From contig JABIYQ010000211.1 in NCBI GenBank assembly GCA_018702715.1, positions 1 through 15,002 on the forward strand: a DNA stretch of 15,002 nt, written 5' to 3'. Shown in pieces: positions 13,840-15,002 of the stretch (position 1 is its first letter; every line of letters begins with the position of its first letter). Made by a program: the position numbers and the translations under genes. The notes beneath the pieces are model-generated. The model worked only from the letters and a program-made list of their open reading frames with translations, was not told the origin of the DNA and made no database searches. Source of the DNA: Desulfobacula sp. Lineage in GTDB: Bacteria > Desulfobacterota > Desulfobacteria > Desulfobacterales > Desulfobacteraceae.

Positions 13840-15002
13840 ATGTATGAACGAATGAACATTTTAAAAAAAGCGGATTTTGAAAAACTTCATGAATCAACTT
13901 TAAAAATTTTTCAAGACGTCGGGATTGCTTTCCATTCTCCCAAAGCCCTGAAAATTTTTAAAAACCATGGAATCAAAGTTGATGGAAATAAAGTCTATTT
14001 TGAACCTGAACACCTTGAAAAAGCCTTACAAACCGCACCATCTGAATTTAAGATTCATGCCAGAAATCCGGAAAAATCTTTGACTATAGGCGGCAATAAT
14101 CTTGTTATTGCTCCGGGTTATGGTTCACCTTTCATAATGAAAAATGGTGAAAAAAGAAGATCGACCCTGAAAGATTACGTCAATTTTTGCAAACTGGTCC
14201 AGACATCCAGACATATTGATATGAATGGCATGCTCATGGGTGATCCTTCAGACAGGCCGGCAGACAAGGCCCATCTGGACATGGTGTTTTCCAATATTGT
14301 GACCAGCGACAAACCGTTTATCGGAAGCTCAGCATCCCAAAAGGCAGCCACAGACTCGATAGAACTTGCCGGTATTGCCTGGGGCGGCAAAGAAAACATT
14401 TTAGATAAACCCGTTACCATGGCCGTGATCAGTTCGCTTTCCCCTCTGCAGTATTCAAATGAAATGGCAGAGGCCTTAATTGTCTATGCCAAATATGGTC
14501 AGGTCAATATGTTGGCATTGCTCGCCCAGGCCGGTGCCACAGCGCCCATTACAATACCCGGACTTCTTGTAACTCAAAATGCTGAGATTCTTGCCGGAAT
14601 CATTTTAACTCAACTGGTCAATCCGGGCTCACCTGTGATCTACGGATCAACATCAACTGTAACGGATATGAGTAAGGGCTCACTTGCCGTGGGTGCTCCG
14701 GAATTATCCCTCATTCAGAATGCCACCCAGCGGATGGGACAATATTATGGCATTCCCACAAGGGGCAGTGGTGCCATCACAGATTCTCATAGCCTTGATA
14801 TGCAGGCAGGTATAGAATCAACGCTTGCTTTGACAACAACCATAATGAGCGGTGCCAATTTTATTTTACATGGATGTGGAATATTAGAATCGTATCTCTC
14901 AATGAGCTTTGAAAAATTTCTTGCAGATGAAGAAATCTGCGGCATGCTCAAAAGGATGCTTAAACCCCTTGAAATCACAGATGAAAGAATCGATTTTGAA
15001 AC
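13840..15002 (+). CDS. MttB-family (trimethylamine methyltransferase superfamily) corrinoid methyltransferase, non-pyrrolysine; 3' end outside window
   Basis: The first 387 residues of a protein that usually has about 470-490. It begins MYERMNILKKADFEKLHEST and shows superfamily features: EALIVYAKYGQ (211-221), NPGSPVIYGS (261-270), IPTRGSGAITDSHSLDMQAG (305-324) and HGCGILESYLSMSFEKFL (344-361). I read all visible codons and found no in-frame TAG, so it is not a pyrrolysine enzyme like archaeal MttB. It belongs instead with the bacterial homologues such as the glycine betaine demethylase MtgB, which move a methyl group from quaternary amines to a corrinoid protein. The substrate here is unknown. 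A GGGAG ribosome site lies about 8 nt upstream of the ATG. The corrinoid fusion encoded at 1109-3022 could be its partner. Confidence 0.9.
   Translation, partial: MYERMNILKKADFEKLHESTLKIFQDVGIAFHSPKALKIFKNHGIKVDGNKVYFEPEHLEKALQTAPSEFKIHARNPEKSLTIGGNNLVIAPGYGSPFIMKNGEKRRSTLKDYVNFCKLVQTSRHIDMNGMLMGDPSDRPADKAHLDMVFSNIVTSDKPFIGSSASQKAATDSIELAGIAWGGKENILDKPVTMAVISSLSPLQYSNEMAEALIVYAKYGQVNMLALLAQAGATAPITIPGLLVTQNAEILAGIILTQLVNPGSPVIYGSTSTVTDMSKGSLAVGAPELSLIQNATQRMGQYYGIPTRGSGAITDSHSLDMQAGIESTLALTTTIMSGANFILHGCGILESYLSMSFEKFLADEEICGMLKRMLKPLEITDERIDFE

Noticed and set aside
1..15002. CRISPR arrays, tRNA or rRNA genes, insertion sequences, attachment sites
   Set aside because: I saw no regularly spaced repeats, no tRNA-like cloverleaf, no transposase motifs and no terminal inverted repeats. 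A folding and covariance-model search was not possible.

Overview
The window looks like chromosome from a moderately AT-rich strict anaerobe, most likely a sulfate-reducing Desulfobacterota relative (Desulfobacula/Desulfobacter type). The signs are two tungsten/molybdenum aldehyde:ferredoxin-oxidoreductase (AOR) family enzymes with polyferredoxin partners, a membrane Fe-S protein like those of sulfate-reducer electron-transfer complexes, corrinoid methyltransferases, a likely selenocysteine codon and sigma-54 control. The taxonomic call is inference from gene content, since no rRNA or marker gene is present.

Layout. 1-297 holds the end of a class I glutamine amidotransferase. 298-1108 is a graveyard with a fragment of an Asp/Glu-racemase-like gene (+), a truncated adenine deaminase start (-) and unrecognised pieces. 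1109-4793 carries a methyltransferase-corrinoid fusion protein (CmuA-like architecture) followed by a PAS-PAS-AAA+-HTH sigma-54 activator. After a 389-bp control region, 5183-11013 is a rightward operon of five genes: an Asp/Glu racemase-superfamily protein, an aldehyde-dehydrogenase-fold protein that has lost its catalytic residues, a BamB/AOR-like tungsten enzyme with an in-frame TGA, a four-cluster polyferredoxin, and a membrane Fe-S protein. Converging on it from the right (13354 down to 10986, minus strand) is a second polyferredoxin-AOR pair with a conventional active site. A 485-bp divergent control region then leads to a non-pyrrolysine MttB-family methyltransferase that runs off the right edge.

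The main observations are these. (1) The AOR at 7440-9392 reads as one 650-residue protein if the TGA at 8370-8372 is selenocysteine. A bacterial-SECIS-like hairpin starts 9 nt after the TGA, and the position is near the metal-site cysteine of BamB-type enzymes. (2) Sigma-54 promoters with exact -24/-12 spacing stand before the racemase operon, before the second AOR operon and before mttB. (3) Near-identical 18-bp palindromes, form TGATWCARATYTGWATCA with one looser copy, lie about 75 bp upstream of the two AOR-operon promoters, the usual place for a sigma-54 activator. Together these suggest one regulon, controlled by the local activator, that joins corrinoid methyl transfer to tungsten-enzyme redox chemistry. 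The substrate cannot be read from the sequence; a methylated nitrogen or oxygen compound whose residue is then oxidised or reduced by the AORs is a guess.
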